The position numbers were made by a program, and so were the translations under genes. A DNA stretch of 64,000 nt, taken from the NCBI GenBank assembly GCA_902805475.1, contig CADCSX010000002.1, positions 2,728,001 to 2,792,000 of the forward strand, written 5' to 3'. Position 1 is the first letter of the stretch; each line of letters begins with the position of its first letter. The notes under the pieces are model-generated. The model saw only the letters and a program-made list of their open reading frames with translations, had not been told where the DNA came from and made no database searches. Shown here in pieces: positions 24,750-36,215 of the stretch. The stretch is from Entonaema liquescens. Its lineage: Eukaryota > Ascomycota > Sordariomycetes > Xylariales > Xylariaceae.

Positions 24750-26309
24750 TCACGACTGCAAAACAGTCCCCGGCTCCGGAAGCGTTAAATTCACCAAGTA
24801 CGCGTTCGCCGCGGCCGTCGTCTCGCCCCCTAGCAGGTAACTCGTGTGTCCGGTGCCATTGCGAATCACCAGCACAGAGCGATCATCCCCAATCTCCGCG
24901 TGCAAGCCCAGGCCCCAGGCGTAGCTGGTCGAGGGATCGAAAGTAGACTGGAGCATGAGCAGTTTCACGTCGCCGTTATACGAAACGGGCTTCGGCGGGT
25001 TGGACAACGGAGCCGGCCACCCGATGCACGAGGTCTGGATCTTGTAGCTCTGGCACGCGCCGCCCGTCAGCGGGGCGAAGGTCGCGCCCAGGGTCCCTTT
25101 GGCCTGTACGTCGGCCAGAGACGACGAGGCGTGCGTCCAGTCCTGGCAGGCGATTGCTGTGCCGGCGAGGAGCGACGAGTCCTCGTACGGGTCGCCCGTG
25201 ACGAGGGGTTGCTGTCGCGAGATGGCGGATGCGTCGTCGTCGTCGGCGGCCGAGGCGATGGCTTTGCCGAGAGCGGGCCACGAGCTCGGGGAGATCAGGT
25301 ACGGCTGGATGCTGAAGCGGATGTCCTCCTCGGTGACGTTGGAGCGGCACGTCTTGTCGTCGCAGCCGGGGGCTGGGATGGGAGACTGGGTTGCTTTGGC
25401 GAGGATGCTCTCGTACTTGGCCTGGACGTCCTGGCCGCTTAGCGCACACTCGTCCTCGGACGCGGCGGCGCACCAGGTGAAGAATTTCTTCAGGGTGGAT
25501 TCGTATGCGGAGCTCTCGATCAGGAGGTTGCTCGACTCCGATTGCGAGTGCTGGAGATTGCCGTCGAGCACCAAGGCGCGGATACCCTCGGGGAACAGCT
25601 CCGCGTACTGGCTGAACAACTGCGTGCCGTACGATAGACCTAGGAAATTGGCCTTCTCGCCCCCGAGAGCCTTGCGCACGGCCTCGTGGTCCCGGACAGC
25701 GCTAATAGTGTCGACGAAGTCGATCAAGCGGCCCGTCTTGGCGCGACAGCTCTCGCCGAGATCTTTGTTATATGCGACGAGCGCGTCATACTCATCTTCG
25801 GTCTTAGGGAACCAGGAAATGCGTTTGTTATACGCAGCTGTGTCGCATTGCACGGGAGTGCTGAGGCCGACTCCTCGGGGGTCCAGACCGATGACGTCGA
25901 AACGGTCGAGGATCTGGGGGTCAACGGCGTAGGGTGCCATAGCGAGCGACGCGACGAGGTTGGTAGCTTGTCCTCCTGGGCCACCCGGGTTGACGAACAG
26001 GTTCCCGATCCGGTTGCTCTTGTCGCGGGCTTCGATACGGACTAGACCCAGCTCTATCGTCTCGTTGCCTTGCGGGTTCTCCCAGTCCAGCGGCACGGTG
26101 TAAGTTGCACACGTGATGTTAGAGGGAAACGAATCCGGGCATGGTCCCCACGAGATGCTATCCGTAGTGTTGGATGTCGCACTCCTCCTTGGAAGCAGCT
26201 TTGACCCGCCTGGTTTTAACGGAGGCACTCCTGGGATAGTCACAGTGAGTGCCGAGCTCAGAGTCGCGAGTGCGAGGAACGCCTGCGTAAGAATGAGTGA
26301 GCGGCCCAT
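24750..26309 (-). CDS. secreted alpha/beta-hydrolase peptidase, S33/tripeptidyl-aminopeptidase (TAP-like) type
   Basis: Probable extracellular exopeptidase releasing short N-terminal peptides, by analogy with Streptomyces TAP/SlpE-type enzymes. An intact single exon of 519 residues. I chose the ATG at 26309 because it has a strong context (CACCATGG) and opens directly into a signal peptide (MGRSLILTQAFLALATLSSA); an in-frame ATG 20 codons upstream has no such logic. An LLPRRS dibasic site near 40 could be a Kex2 pro-peptide cut. Seen: the VNPGGPGG oxyanion region, FDVIGLDPRGVGLS, nucleophile elbow GLSYGT (Ser about 225), DGN, and a TAP-like C-terminal domain with STFDPST (acid) and GTGHTSY (His). 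Many Cys and N-x-S/T sites fit secretion. The gene is notably GC-rich, which creates long antisense frames. Confidence 0.88.
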   Translation of the reverse strand: MGRSLILTQAFLALATLSSALTVTIPGVPPLKPGGSKLLPRRSATSNTTDSISWGPCPDSFPSNITCATYTVPLDWENPQGNETIELGLVRIEARDKSNRIGNLFVNPGGPGGQATNLVASLAMAPYAVDPQILDRFDVIGLDPRGVGLSTPVQCDTAAYNKRISWFPKTEDEYDALVAYNKDLGESCRAKTGRLIDFVDTISAVRDHEAVRKALGGEKANFLGLSYGTQLFSQYAELFPEGIRALVLDGNLQHSQSESSNLLIESSAYESTLKKFFTWCAAASEDECALSGQDVQAKYESILAKATQSPIPAPGCDDKTCRSNVTEEDIRFSIQPYLISPSSWPALGKAIASAADDDDASAISRQQPLVTGDPYEDSSLLAGTAIACQDWTHASSSLADVQAKGTLGATFAPLTGGACQSYKIQTSCIGWPAPLSNPPKPVSYNGDVKLLMLQSTFDPSTSYAWGLGLHAEIGDDRSVLVIRNGTGHTSYLLGGETTAAANAYLVNLTLPEPGTVLQS

Positions 26310-27819
26310 GGTGACGTCGTTTCGTCTTGGGTAATTGGTATAAGTGTGATCCGAAAAAGGCGTATGCACGAAGAGCAGGCTCGCCTATATGTACGCCTGT
26401 TCCGTCCTACAAACGAGCGACGTCGATTACTGCCTAGTTAATTACGTCTTACTACGAGTCTTAATAGAAGCTAGAGCAGCTTAAGAAAAGACCTGCGAGG
26501 CACTGCCGGCCAAGCTTCGTCCAGCTGCGAGGTTCCTGCATTGTCGATCCTTGCCGGGAACGAGGGTTATGAACCGAGGAACAGGCGTTGATTGGACAAG
26601 TTTTTAATCGATAACATCTCAGACGGGTAGCTGAGAGTACGGATAGAAGCAGAAGGGATGTTGCTATGTCACTATGCAATTTCCATAAACCCTGTCGTCG
26701 TATCCCCCCCGTCTTTAACCCTTGGTGGCGCAGCCGCAATCCATGGCGTGGTTCATGTCCTATGCATTCTTTTGCTTCTCTGACGTGTCCTACGATATGA
26801 TCTCATGTCATTTTTATTAGAAATAAATATAATACATAGTTGAAACGTAGCGTATTGATGCCGTATTCTAAATTGACTTCGAGTGTAGGTAGGTCATCTA
26901 TGGTATAAGTCATATAGTCTTGATATCTACGGATTTGTATGAGTTATGCCTTAACTGGGGCTATTTAGACAAGCTTTAGATGCCAAGGCTTAGCTATGCG
27001 CCCTATTTAGATCCCTATTTAGATCAAGATCAAAGGTGATTCAAGGAAGCGAATCCTTGAGTTGACTATGGACTAGTTAATGCTATCGTTGTAATCAGAC
27101 AATTTTTAAGATTCAATTGAGAGGATCTCTAAGCTATTATTCCCCGCCGTAATTGAGTAGAATTCCAAATCCTTACATCTGAAAGCCATATCATATATCA
27201 CATGCATGAAGCAAGATGACTTCATAGAGAAGCAGTCTAGATATTCCCCAACTATGAACATAGTAAGGACATCAACGGTCCTAAATCCAACGTGTATTCA
27301 TTGAGCTGTCCTTAAGAGTTACCTACGTTAGGTTACCCAATCCAAAACTCATAGTGCATTAGATAGGTAGATACATAGTAGCGAATGGAGACAAGACCAA
27401 GTCGAATTCATACTACTTATAACTGGCCTATAAAACTAACAGAATACTTCTGTGCTTTCCGTGAAGAGATAAGCAGTTCTTGGGGAGTTGGGGTCGAATC
27501 ACTAATAAAGACCATAGATCTATATAAAATATTGGCCTACCTATAAGAGTTACTATAGACCCAGCACGCGCTACGTAGTTACATTAGTATTTCAACAAGC
27601 TCGCATCATGCATGTACTGTATTGTACTATCCCGTCCAATGGAACTCAACTTGCCAGAATCACAGCCACGGCACCAGCCTCTACACGTAACGTAACATTC
27701 GATGCAGCTTATTGAAAACGCGACTCTTCAACTGCTCTATACTCTACACAAACTAGCATACCTAGTCATAGAATCAGGATATCTATTCTCGGCTGTGAGG
27801 CGACCGAAGTTCAATAGCC
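26310..27819. other. divergent intergenic spacer
   Basis: About 1.5 kb between the divergently transcribed peptidase and NLR-like genes, holding both promoters. It is AT-rich, with GATCTAAATAGG-like short repeats near 27000-27025. No gene or RNA seen. Confidence 0.5.
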
Positions 27820-30800
27820 ATGTATTCGAAACTAAAAAATAAGGTAAAGACACAGTTCACTCGGCTGACGGGTCATTTTGAGCGCGGGATGAACATTCCA
27901 GGCGCACCAGTACCAACCTCAACTGAAGTACGTGTGGCAATTTAGATATCCCCTGCCATTGTTAACTTTCGTGAGCTTGTCTAATCATGAGTTGCGCAAA
28001 TTGATAATCAAACAGAGGGCTACTATCTCAGACGATGCCCAAAGAGAACCAGCCACCCAGACGAGCACATCCGTTGAGCAATTAATCCCAATCGAAGACG
28101 GAGCGTCAGCGCAAGCTACAGCACTTAGTATCATTACTGACGAGCTTCCTGGTGTGAATGTCACTATAAACTGGCCTGAGCCTTTCTGGTCACAGGCCGT
28201 GCATAGGTTGCAAACAGAAAAGCCTACCGTATACGACGAGCTCAATATCATCCTCAAGGAAAAGTCGAAAGACAGCGAAGATCGTCCCCCAGATCTTGAG
28301 CAGCTAGCCAGTGATGTTCTAGCCATAGCTCAACGTGAAAAAGACAGCAAGGAGCAAACCACCCAATCAGACAAGAGGCGTATCTTCCACGATGTTGTAG
28401 GGCACGCCAAAACTATTCTTGACAAAGCAAAGCCACTGCTAGATCTAGATCCAAGTGGTTACGCGAAACTCGCGTGCTTACCACTCCGCCTAGCTCTAGA
28501 CGTGAGTATCATTTCACTGGCACTGGATGAAGCGCTAACTTGCGTAAGCTTGTTACCCTGAGTCATGAAGCCTATGAAGATGCTTTCCGAACATTCTCGT
28601 TTATATCTCTCCTACTTTGTCGGTACGGAGAGAGGGAAAGAGATTACAAGAAGCATCAGGCAGAAAGCGAGACTCAACTTGAAGAACTTGAAACCCTTCT
28701 ACCGGAACTATACCTCGAAGTCCTCTATGTGCTAGTAGACCTGAACAACCATTTCAGAAGGCAGAGATACAGTATGTCTCTACTTTCTAAGTCTAAGATA
28801 GAAAGCTTGAGTGGCCGTGTTGCGCATAACTACAGCTCAAACCTAATACTTCCTGGCTAATCTAGAGCTATAATCACAGAGCAGGTACTGAGATCTACTG
28901 TCATTGACATCGACAACTGGAAAATCAAACTTGAAAAGGTTAAAGAAAAGGACCAAGAATGCCAAAGTTTATTCAAGATAATAAATTCCAGGAGTAAGAT
29001 CCCCCAGTCACTTCCATGCCGCGATACTAACGTCTTAAATACAGTTACTCGAGACATTCATGACAGAGTTAAGAACCACGATGATACAAGAGAACAAGAT
29101 AGTATGCTTAGATATCTACGCGCACGGAATATGCCTAACAGATATGTAGTTAATTCCGAACGTATAGAGAGGGCACGCCGATGGACATCAGACCATGACT
29201 ATTTAGGCGATTATAGAAACATAACTAATCGCTTGTCTAAAACCCCAGGGACTGGCGGTTGGATATTCGAGAACGACCGATTTTCGAAGTGGAATTCATC
29301 CTTGGATCGTGGGCTACGAGCTCTATGGCTTCATGGCCCAGGTAACCTAGCAGCCTACTCATAGTTCTTCTTAGTGCCATGTTAGATCTCGCTAACTTGT
29401 TTATTTCAGTCGGCTGCGGGAAAACTACCCTGACGTAAGTATTCACGTCTCTGACAGGAGGAAGCAACTTAGCTTGTCTAACAAAAACTGCGACAGGACG
29501 CGGGTTATAGAGAAGTTCCTTGAAAATGAAAACAACCAAGTCGCCTATTTTTACTGCTCAAAGGCCCAAGGCTCTGGCAGTCAGTCATCAGAAGTACCAG
29601 CATCCATTTTGCGCCAACTATCCTGGTCAGGAAAGAACCAGCAAGTTTCTCAGCCTATCATGGACCACTGGAAACACTTCCTGGACAAGAATGAACCGAA
29701 TAAAAACCCACCGAGCTTAAACCTGCAAGAATGTGAAAACATTCTAGGGGAGATTTTCAGTCTCAGTGATCGGGTCACAATAATCATCGATGCACTTGAT
29801 GAGTGTGCAGACCCAAAAGAGCTCCTTGAGGTGTTTCAGAACTTCGAGGAGCAGCTCGGGGAGAGGACTCGTCCAGCGATTAAAGTGTTTCTCTCCAGTC
29901 GAGATGAGGTTAAAGTTTTGGATCAGCTCCATCCAGATCTTTGTGAAAATCTCATCCTTACACCTGAAGCTACGGCGGATGACCTCCGACTATTCGTAGA
30001 AATAAGTATCGGCAATGCCATCAAGAAGAGCAGATCACACCCTTTACGTTGGGACGATGAACTAAAACGAGACATAATAGACGCTTTGGTCGACCGAGGG
30101 AAAGGAGCGTAAGTTATCACTGCCGTATACAGATTAATGAAGGAATGCTCACTCGTATCAAATAGATTCAAATGGACACAGTTGCATCTGGCGATAATAT
30201 CAGATTTTAGCAATGAAGATGACATCCAGACGTCCCTAGATGAGATCAGAGCTGATTCTAGCTCAACCTACCTCAACGAGACTGCCAACGCACTGGATTC
30301 CAAACAGTTGCTAAGGCTTTATGATACCTATGAGCTGCTCTACAAACAAAACGTGAGAGGGAGACGTAATGCCGAGGCTCACTTTCAGCGTATGATGCGG
30401 CTAGTCCTCATCTACACAACCCCCAAAACAATACGGTATAGCCGGGTAACATCAGCTCTGACGATAGAGACCCTTATAGGCATAGCTGCCATCGACCCTA
30501 GAGTAGATAAAGGTCCCGACAGTGGGATTACTAAAGAGTACATAGAACGCATAACGAGTAACTTTCTCGTGGTAAATAAAGATTTGACAGTTGGCTTTGC
30601 TCACGTCTCCGTTAAAGAGTACTTTCAGCATGCAAGGTCAGACCTTTTTTCGGATATTATCTCGAATGCCTACGTTGCGGCTTCTTGTCTCAGCTCAATC
30701 AGGTATTTCCATCGAGATATTAAGACAGGAATACTCGATACAAAGAACCCACGATCTCCGGCAGAATATTTCCTAAACTATTCTACCTTTCATTGGATAT

Positions 30801-31906
30801 CACACTATAGGGCTGCAGGTCGTGAGTGGCAGCAAAGAGATCCCTTGAGGGACCAATTCTCGGAGTTCGTGCTCACAAAGAACGTTGGAGACGCATATAG
30901 AGCATGGATGAACACTCCAGGAGGTAAGGCATACCTGCCACCCGAACCTTTACTCATGGCATGTATACATGGATTTGATGATGTGGTTACGGTAGCTATT
31001 CAACACAGACCAAGGGTATTGAACTTCCAAACTATACACAGATCTTTCTCGGGTTTGCACCTGGCCACCAGAGGCAACCATTTAACCATCGTGCAAAAGT
31101 TAATGCATGAGAACGATATCGATATTAATGCGAAAGATGACAAAGGATTGACACCACTCGCACATGCCGCCAAAGCACACAACGAAGAGATAGTAAAACT
31201 ACTTCTTGCAGATAAGACTAACAATATCGACATAAATTCAAGAGACCAGACCGGCCGAACGCCCCTATCTCTAGCAGCAGAGGATGAAAGCATATCAAGA
31301 TTCCTACTCGACAGAGGGGCTGATCCGAATATTAAAGACTATCTGGGGCGAACTTACCTCTGGTTTGCGATATTGCGTCTTGATTCATACCCAACCATTC
31401 TCAGTCCTTTACAGAGCATCAGCCTTGCCACAAAGCTTGCCATCTCATTGGCTAGTAGTGACTTTTTGTCATCTCATTTCGTGTCCTGGCATCCTGTTGT
31501 TTCGGCATTTTTCTTCATGCTGTTAGAGCTTAGTGACATCAGCCTATCAGACTTGCTCGATGAGTTGCAATTTGACCTATTGCCTGGCCATCACATTCGT
31601 GTGTATGACGCTGGTTATACAGAGAGAATACTACCTATTATCAGAGGGCTGAGGGGGGTTGAGCGTAAAGGATATCCTGCCGAATATCTTATTCAGCAGC
31701 GTATTGTAGAACCTCTTGAAGATTTACTTGATGATATGTTATCAGAAGGTGGCGAGAAGCTAGAGGATGGGCTATTTCCAGTCGCTTCAGACCTGGTCGA
31801 TTGGGAAGTTGTATGGCACCGCTACAAAAAGCCTATCGACAAGGATGGTCTGGATGACTTCGAGTTTCGAGAGGCGTTGAAAACATTCAGTAATTATGTA
31901 AAATGA
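27820..31906 (+). CDS. NACHT-ankyrin STAND receptor (fungal NLR-like)
   Basis: A signal-transducing NTPase of the kind linked to fungal non-self recognition and regulated cell death. My seven-exon model is 27820-27927, 27992-28501, 28549-28771, 28880-29341, 29410-29434, 29497-30108 and 30166-31906. It totals 3681 nt (1226 residues), all joins in frame. Introns are 47-108 bp with GTRNGT-type donors, except GTAACC at 29342. Residues 1-36 form a short basic leader (MYSKLKNKVKTQF). Residues 60-280 are a helical domain (EPFWSQAVHRLQ; LLDLDPSGYAKLACLPLRLAL) of the NACHT N-terminal kind, not firmly assigned. NACHT: Walker A GPVGCGKT near 434-441, Walker B TIIIDALDE near 537, VFLSSRDE, and a helical region ending in FAHVSVKEYF. 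About three ankyrin repeats span 940-1045, followed by an unassigned tail of about 180 residues. The third intron (28772-28879) removes an in-frame TAA at 28858. Confidence 0.82.
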
Positions 31907-31939
31907 TGGACATGTAGAAGAGGAAAAGGAAAGAAAGAA

Positions 31940-31957
31940 TACCTAGGTACCTAGGTA
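31940..31957. repeat. two overlapping TACCTAGGTA palindromes
   Basis: Two exact copies share two bases, in the spacer between the NLR-like and J-domain genes, 34 bp after the NLR stop codon. Confidence 0.75.
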
Positions 31958-32157
31958 ATAATAGAGAAAGCCTTTACGCAATTTGCCCCACCATCGCCTT
32001 ATCCCTAGCAAGTAGCAAGTAGTTAGTTTATTTAGTGGGTCTACCCGTTGCTATTGATTTTCAATCTTGATAACTGGAAGTCAACTTTTGTTCCTCCGTC
32101 AACATACAACATAGTAACTTAAAGAGCGACAAAAACTACAGGAGCAAGATAACCACG

Positions 32158-33263
32158 ATGGATAAGTCCGACCTCCTGGTATACGCTAAAGAATATGCGA
32201 CCACCCAGGATCTTTACGAGCTCTTAGGCGTGACGTCCGACACGCCTAAAGAAGACATTCACCGTGCTTGGTACGTCATATTATTCCCTTCACCTTAAAA
32301 TCCCAAGTTCACGGACTGCGCTGCTAACATATCATCCACAGGCGTAAGCGCAGCTTGAAATATCATCCGGACAAGGCGGGAGCCAACTTCGACCCGGCGA
32401 AATGGGAACTATTCGAGCGAGCACGGGACGTGCTGTCCGACGCACCGGCGCGCGAAGTTTACGACTCGCAACGATCCGCCGCTCTCCTACGCGAGCAACA
32501 GCGCCGTGCCATGGATGCTAAACGACGCGCCATGGTAGAGGATCTAGAAGCGCGAGAACGTGGTGCTGTTAAGCGCCCGCGCGGAGAAGGTGACGCGCCC
32601 ACGATGAGCGAGGCCGAGAGGAGACGACTGGTTGAAGCTGGGAAACGGCGATTAGAAGAGAGACAGAGATTGATGAGAGAAGCAGAGGAGAGAGAGAGAG
32701 AACGAGAGAGGGGACAGAACACACAAGGGAGTAAAGAGCCCCAGGAAAAGGCACAACCGTCGAATACAGAGGAACAAGACAGTCGAAGAAAAATGCCAGA
32801 TACTTCGAGTACAACCGGATCCAAGATGGATATCGACCCAGAACCGCCCGCGAAAAATGCCGATGGCTACGACGACCAAATTGCAGATCTCGAGCGACGG
32901 CTACAAGAGGCGCGACAACGAAAAGCGGCCAAGAAGGAAAAGAAGGCGGGGCGAAAGAACGGCGATGAGAAGCTCAAGACACATGAGACCATACCTACTC
33001 CTGATGCCTCACAAGAACCACAAGCTGACGAAAAGAAGGGCACTTCCTCGTCGAAAGCAGCGAAAACTTTTTCTTTCTCTGCTTCCACAGGCACTTCTAC
33101 GTCTACTAACGGCAGTACTGCTACCGGTAGCAAAACCCGAGCGAAAGGAGACTTCGCGTCAACGATGGCTAGGCTGCGTGCCGCGCAAGCTGAGAAGGAG
33201 GCGAAGAAGAAGGCGGAAGAAGAAGCCGCTGTCTCTGGTACTACTGGTGATGCGGGTACCTAG
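32158..33263 (+). CDS. J-domain (DnaJ) protein, DNAJC17/Cwc23-like
   Basis: An Hsp70 co-chaperone with an N-terminal J domain. In the DNAJC17/Cwc23 group such proteins act in spliceosome disassembly; assignment to that group is tentative. Exon 1 is 32158-32270. A 71-bp intron (GTACGT donor, GCTAAC branch, CCACAG acceptor) splits codon Trp38. Exon 2 is 32342-33263. Product 344 residues. The J domain spans about 17-85: DLYELLGV, then HRAWRKRSLKYHPDKAG with HPD at 46-48, then LFERARDVLSDAPAREVYD. The remainder is highly charged: Arg/Glu-rich coiled coil (about 90-185), then a Lys-rich helix and a Ser/Thr/Gly-rich segment, ending in an Ala/Lys/Glu helix. The RRM seen in many DNAJC17 proteins is not visible. 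Frame intact. Confidence 0.88.
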
Positions 33264-33720
33264 CCGAATGAAAAGGATCTGTTATCCTTGTATAGATAGT
33301 CGCTACCGTTCTCACTTTTCTTTTTTACCTCATATTATGATACCCCGATTTTGCATAGAATAATTTCCATATGATCCATATGTACTGGAATATAAACAGT
33401 ATTATTTAAGCTGTGCATACTGAATAGTGGCGTATCACCTGTACTGGATCGCAACTGTCTTACAGTATTTCCGAAACAGAACACGATTTGTCACTTTGCG
33501 TGTCTTGTGATATACAATATAATTAACAGTTAGAATAGATGTTTCGACTTGGATGTACCTTCAAAGTGGATTCATAGTATATATGATACAATATACAGGT
33601 TCGCGCTATAAGCAATACACCTGCGCATGTCCTCTAGGAACATAACTTCCCACCTAACCTTAGGGAGGTAAGATACTTGTACAGCCCACTCATTTCATAA
33701 CATCAAGTGATGCTAACCAC
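33264..33720. other. convergent intergenic spacer
   Basis: 457 bp of AT-rich DNA between the convergent J-domain and IBA57 genes. Only polyadenylation regions expected; no other structure seen. Confidence 0.55.
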
Positions 33721-35027
33721 TCACTTATCCTCTCGTAATCTCTCACGCATCCAGTCCGGCACAAACGCCTTGATCTTGACAGACTGTCCTCCAGCACCCT
33801 CCTCATCCGCCCCCCATTTAACGACAAACTCGTCCCGCTTCGGATCGAACGGTGCCCCGGCCGCCGTCTCCCCGGCAACTCGACGTCCGTCATGATCTGC
33901 AGCCTACACAGCGCCAGGCCGACATTCCCCACGCCGCGGAGCCACGTCCCCGCGCTGCGGCCCTTGGCGTTGTCTCTGCCGATGCTCAAGCTCGACGGGA
34001 TATCCTCTGCTGATAAGTTCTCCGAGCCTTCTTCTTCAGTAATATAAGGTTGGTATTCGAGCTTCTCTGGTGGAGAGGGAGACGGGCTGGATGGATACAA
34101 GAGAACCGGCAGTATACGCTTGCGCACGACGCCGCGGTGCCGCGTCCGGATCGTGAGTTCCTGCCCGACGTAGCACCCCTTCCGGAAATCAATGCCGCCC
34201 ATGAGATCCATGTTGGCCTCGAGCGGCAACGCCTGTTCGCGTGGGATCTCGGCCTGGCCCTCTGCCACGCCCAGGAGGTACCGTCTCACGCGATACGCGG
34301 TATCGTCACTCCGCGCCAGATCCAAGTCCAACCCTCCGCGTCGGAGGACCCGGTACCCCATTCCCGGGGCACGCGTATCCGGTAAGACAATACTATCTTT
34401 CAGGTGCGACAATTGCGAAGATTCACCCCCCAAGGAAGAAGAAGAAGGGTCATCCCAGACCTGCCACGCAGCCACTTCCCCCTCGTCCAGCACCCGGAAC
34501 GCAAGCTTGCTCCGCAGCTTATACCGCTTGATATGGCGCGCCAGCACATCGACCTGCGCGGCATCGACCTCGACGACAAACGCCTCGCCGCCCGCCGCAC
34601 CGCCGATTCCCAGGGTATCCCGGTACACGAACACGTCGTGCAGCACGCGGCCCGTGGCATTCAAGAACCCGGCGTAGAACCCCAGCGCGCCCGCGGCTAG
34701 ACTAGGGCGCGAAGCATTCGGCGTGGTGTTTTGCCTGTGTCTAGCGCTCGCGCTCCCGCCGCCCCCGGGCTCGTCGACGACGGGCTGCGTGATCAGCCCG
34801 TGCAGGAACTTGGGCGCGTCCGGGCCGGCTAGGCTGATCAGGCGACGGGATGTGAGGAGAGCGTAGCCGGACGAAGGAGGAGGAGGAGGGGGTGGAGGGG
34901 GAGTAGCATTGGCGCGACCTGACGTCACTGAGAACCGCCGCAGGGATCGCTGGCACGCCTGGCACACGAAGGGCAGAGGGAAGGGGCTGAGGCCGCGGCC
35001 GGGGGCGCTGCGCGGCAGGATCGGCAT
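33721..35027 (-). CDS. IBA57: IBA57/CAF17 mitochondrial iron-sulfur cluster assembly factor, frame broken by one missing base
   Basis: A folate-dependent YgfZ/GcvT-type protein that works with Isa1/Isa2 in the mitochondrial matrix to make [4Fe-4S] clusters for aconitase- and lipoate-synthase-type targets. Start at 35027 (MPILPRSAPGRG), with an Arg/Ser-rich mitochondrial presequence of about 40 residues, then a polyproline run. Seen: YALLTSRRLISLAGPDAPKFLHGLITQPV, FLNATGRVLHDVFVYR, and the diagnostic KGCYVGQELT at 283-292 followed by RTRHRGVVRKRILPV. After GLALCRLQIMTDVELPG (residue 386) the frame degenerates. The adjacent frame continues APFDPKRDEFVVKW, then VKIKAFVPDWMRERL, to a stop at 33721-33723. 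A G is missing from the run at 33870-33873. With it, the gene encodes 435 residues. Without it, translation runs to 33690 with an unrelated tail. Confidence 0.88.
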
Positions 35028-36205
35028 CGCGTAAATTTTCCCGTATGGGGGGGAAGGGATAGGTACCGCGCCGCAGGTCGTACGTACGTACGTAGGTAAG
35101 TAAGTAGTATTCTGTGCGCCTGTGTCTGTGTATTGTTTTCGGACAACTAGTAACCAGCGAGGTCCGAGACCGAGGCGCTATTGGAATCCTTGGCCAAGGG
35201 GAGAGAGGGATCAAATCACAAGGCTACCTATGATAGGAAATTGTTCGTCGTAAGGCGCGGCACAGGTTTAGCCTTGTCGGCTTGGCGAGAATTCCCACAC
35301 TTAGCAGCAGCAAGGTACCCCCGTGCTTTCCGGGGGAGAGATGCGCCTCGGATACAAAAGAGCTGTGATGTAATTTTTCTTGTTATCGCTCCTTACGATT
35401 GTTCCCGTGCCCGCACTTGCGAAAACTCTCCGGCCGAGCATTACATAATGCTACTACCTGAGAAGGTCATTCGGGGGTGGCTCGGCGTCGGTATCCGAGG
35501 TCGGGGTTCGGTTTTGTCGGTTCCGAAATCCTGATCTCCATTTCCATTTGACTCCTCTTACAGTACCTACATACACATAGGGCTCAAGTACACTAGGTTA
35601 GTAGGTAGTTCAAGGCGAGATGAAATTTTAATTTCGCTGCCTAAGCTAGCTATTAGCGGGCTAGAGTAGGTACCTAACCTTACTAACAGCCCTATCTGCG
35701 AGATTATCTATACGGCATCTGCAATAGTCTTCCGGAATGTCCCTATTCCGGGTTAACGAGCTTTGGAGGGGTTATGGGTTTATTCTGCCCTACGACAGTT
35801 TACATCAACTTAAACCCGCTTTCGCGAACTCGCCCGTACCTAAGCCTCGGTTCGCGATTAAGGTTACAAAAACTTTGAATGTAAGTAGTCGGTAACCATG
35901 TAGATCCATTAGGCCGGGTCCATGTACTGTACATTGCTATGTTGCGAATAATGCTTTTCCCCCATCCCATGCGCATGTTGTTGCACGGGGAAACGATGTC
36001 GTGAATGATCGAGGTTGCTTCATTAGGATCTCCGTTTACTCCGCGATCCGCAACTCGACATTAATCTTCCTCCATCTGCCGTTCCGGCTAGTAAGCGATC
36101 CTAACGGCTCACTAATCCAATCCAATATAATAACTGTGGCAATAAAAAAATAGATATATGGCTTCAATAACCTTAGTCATATTAAATCGGGGCTGCAGCA
36201 CTACA

Positions 36206-36215
36206 TACCTAGGTA
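36206..36215. repeat. TACCTAGGTA palindrome copy
   Basis: Exact copy of the dispersed intergenic palindrome. Another lies at 36610-36619, about 400 bp downstream. Confidence 0.7.

Noticed and set aside
24846..25932. Plus-strand open frames of 198 and 277 codons
   Set aside because: They lie antisense to the intact peptidase gene. The GC-rich third positions of that gene remove stops on the other strand; the proteins have no recognisable motif.
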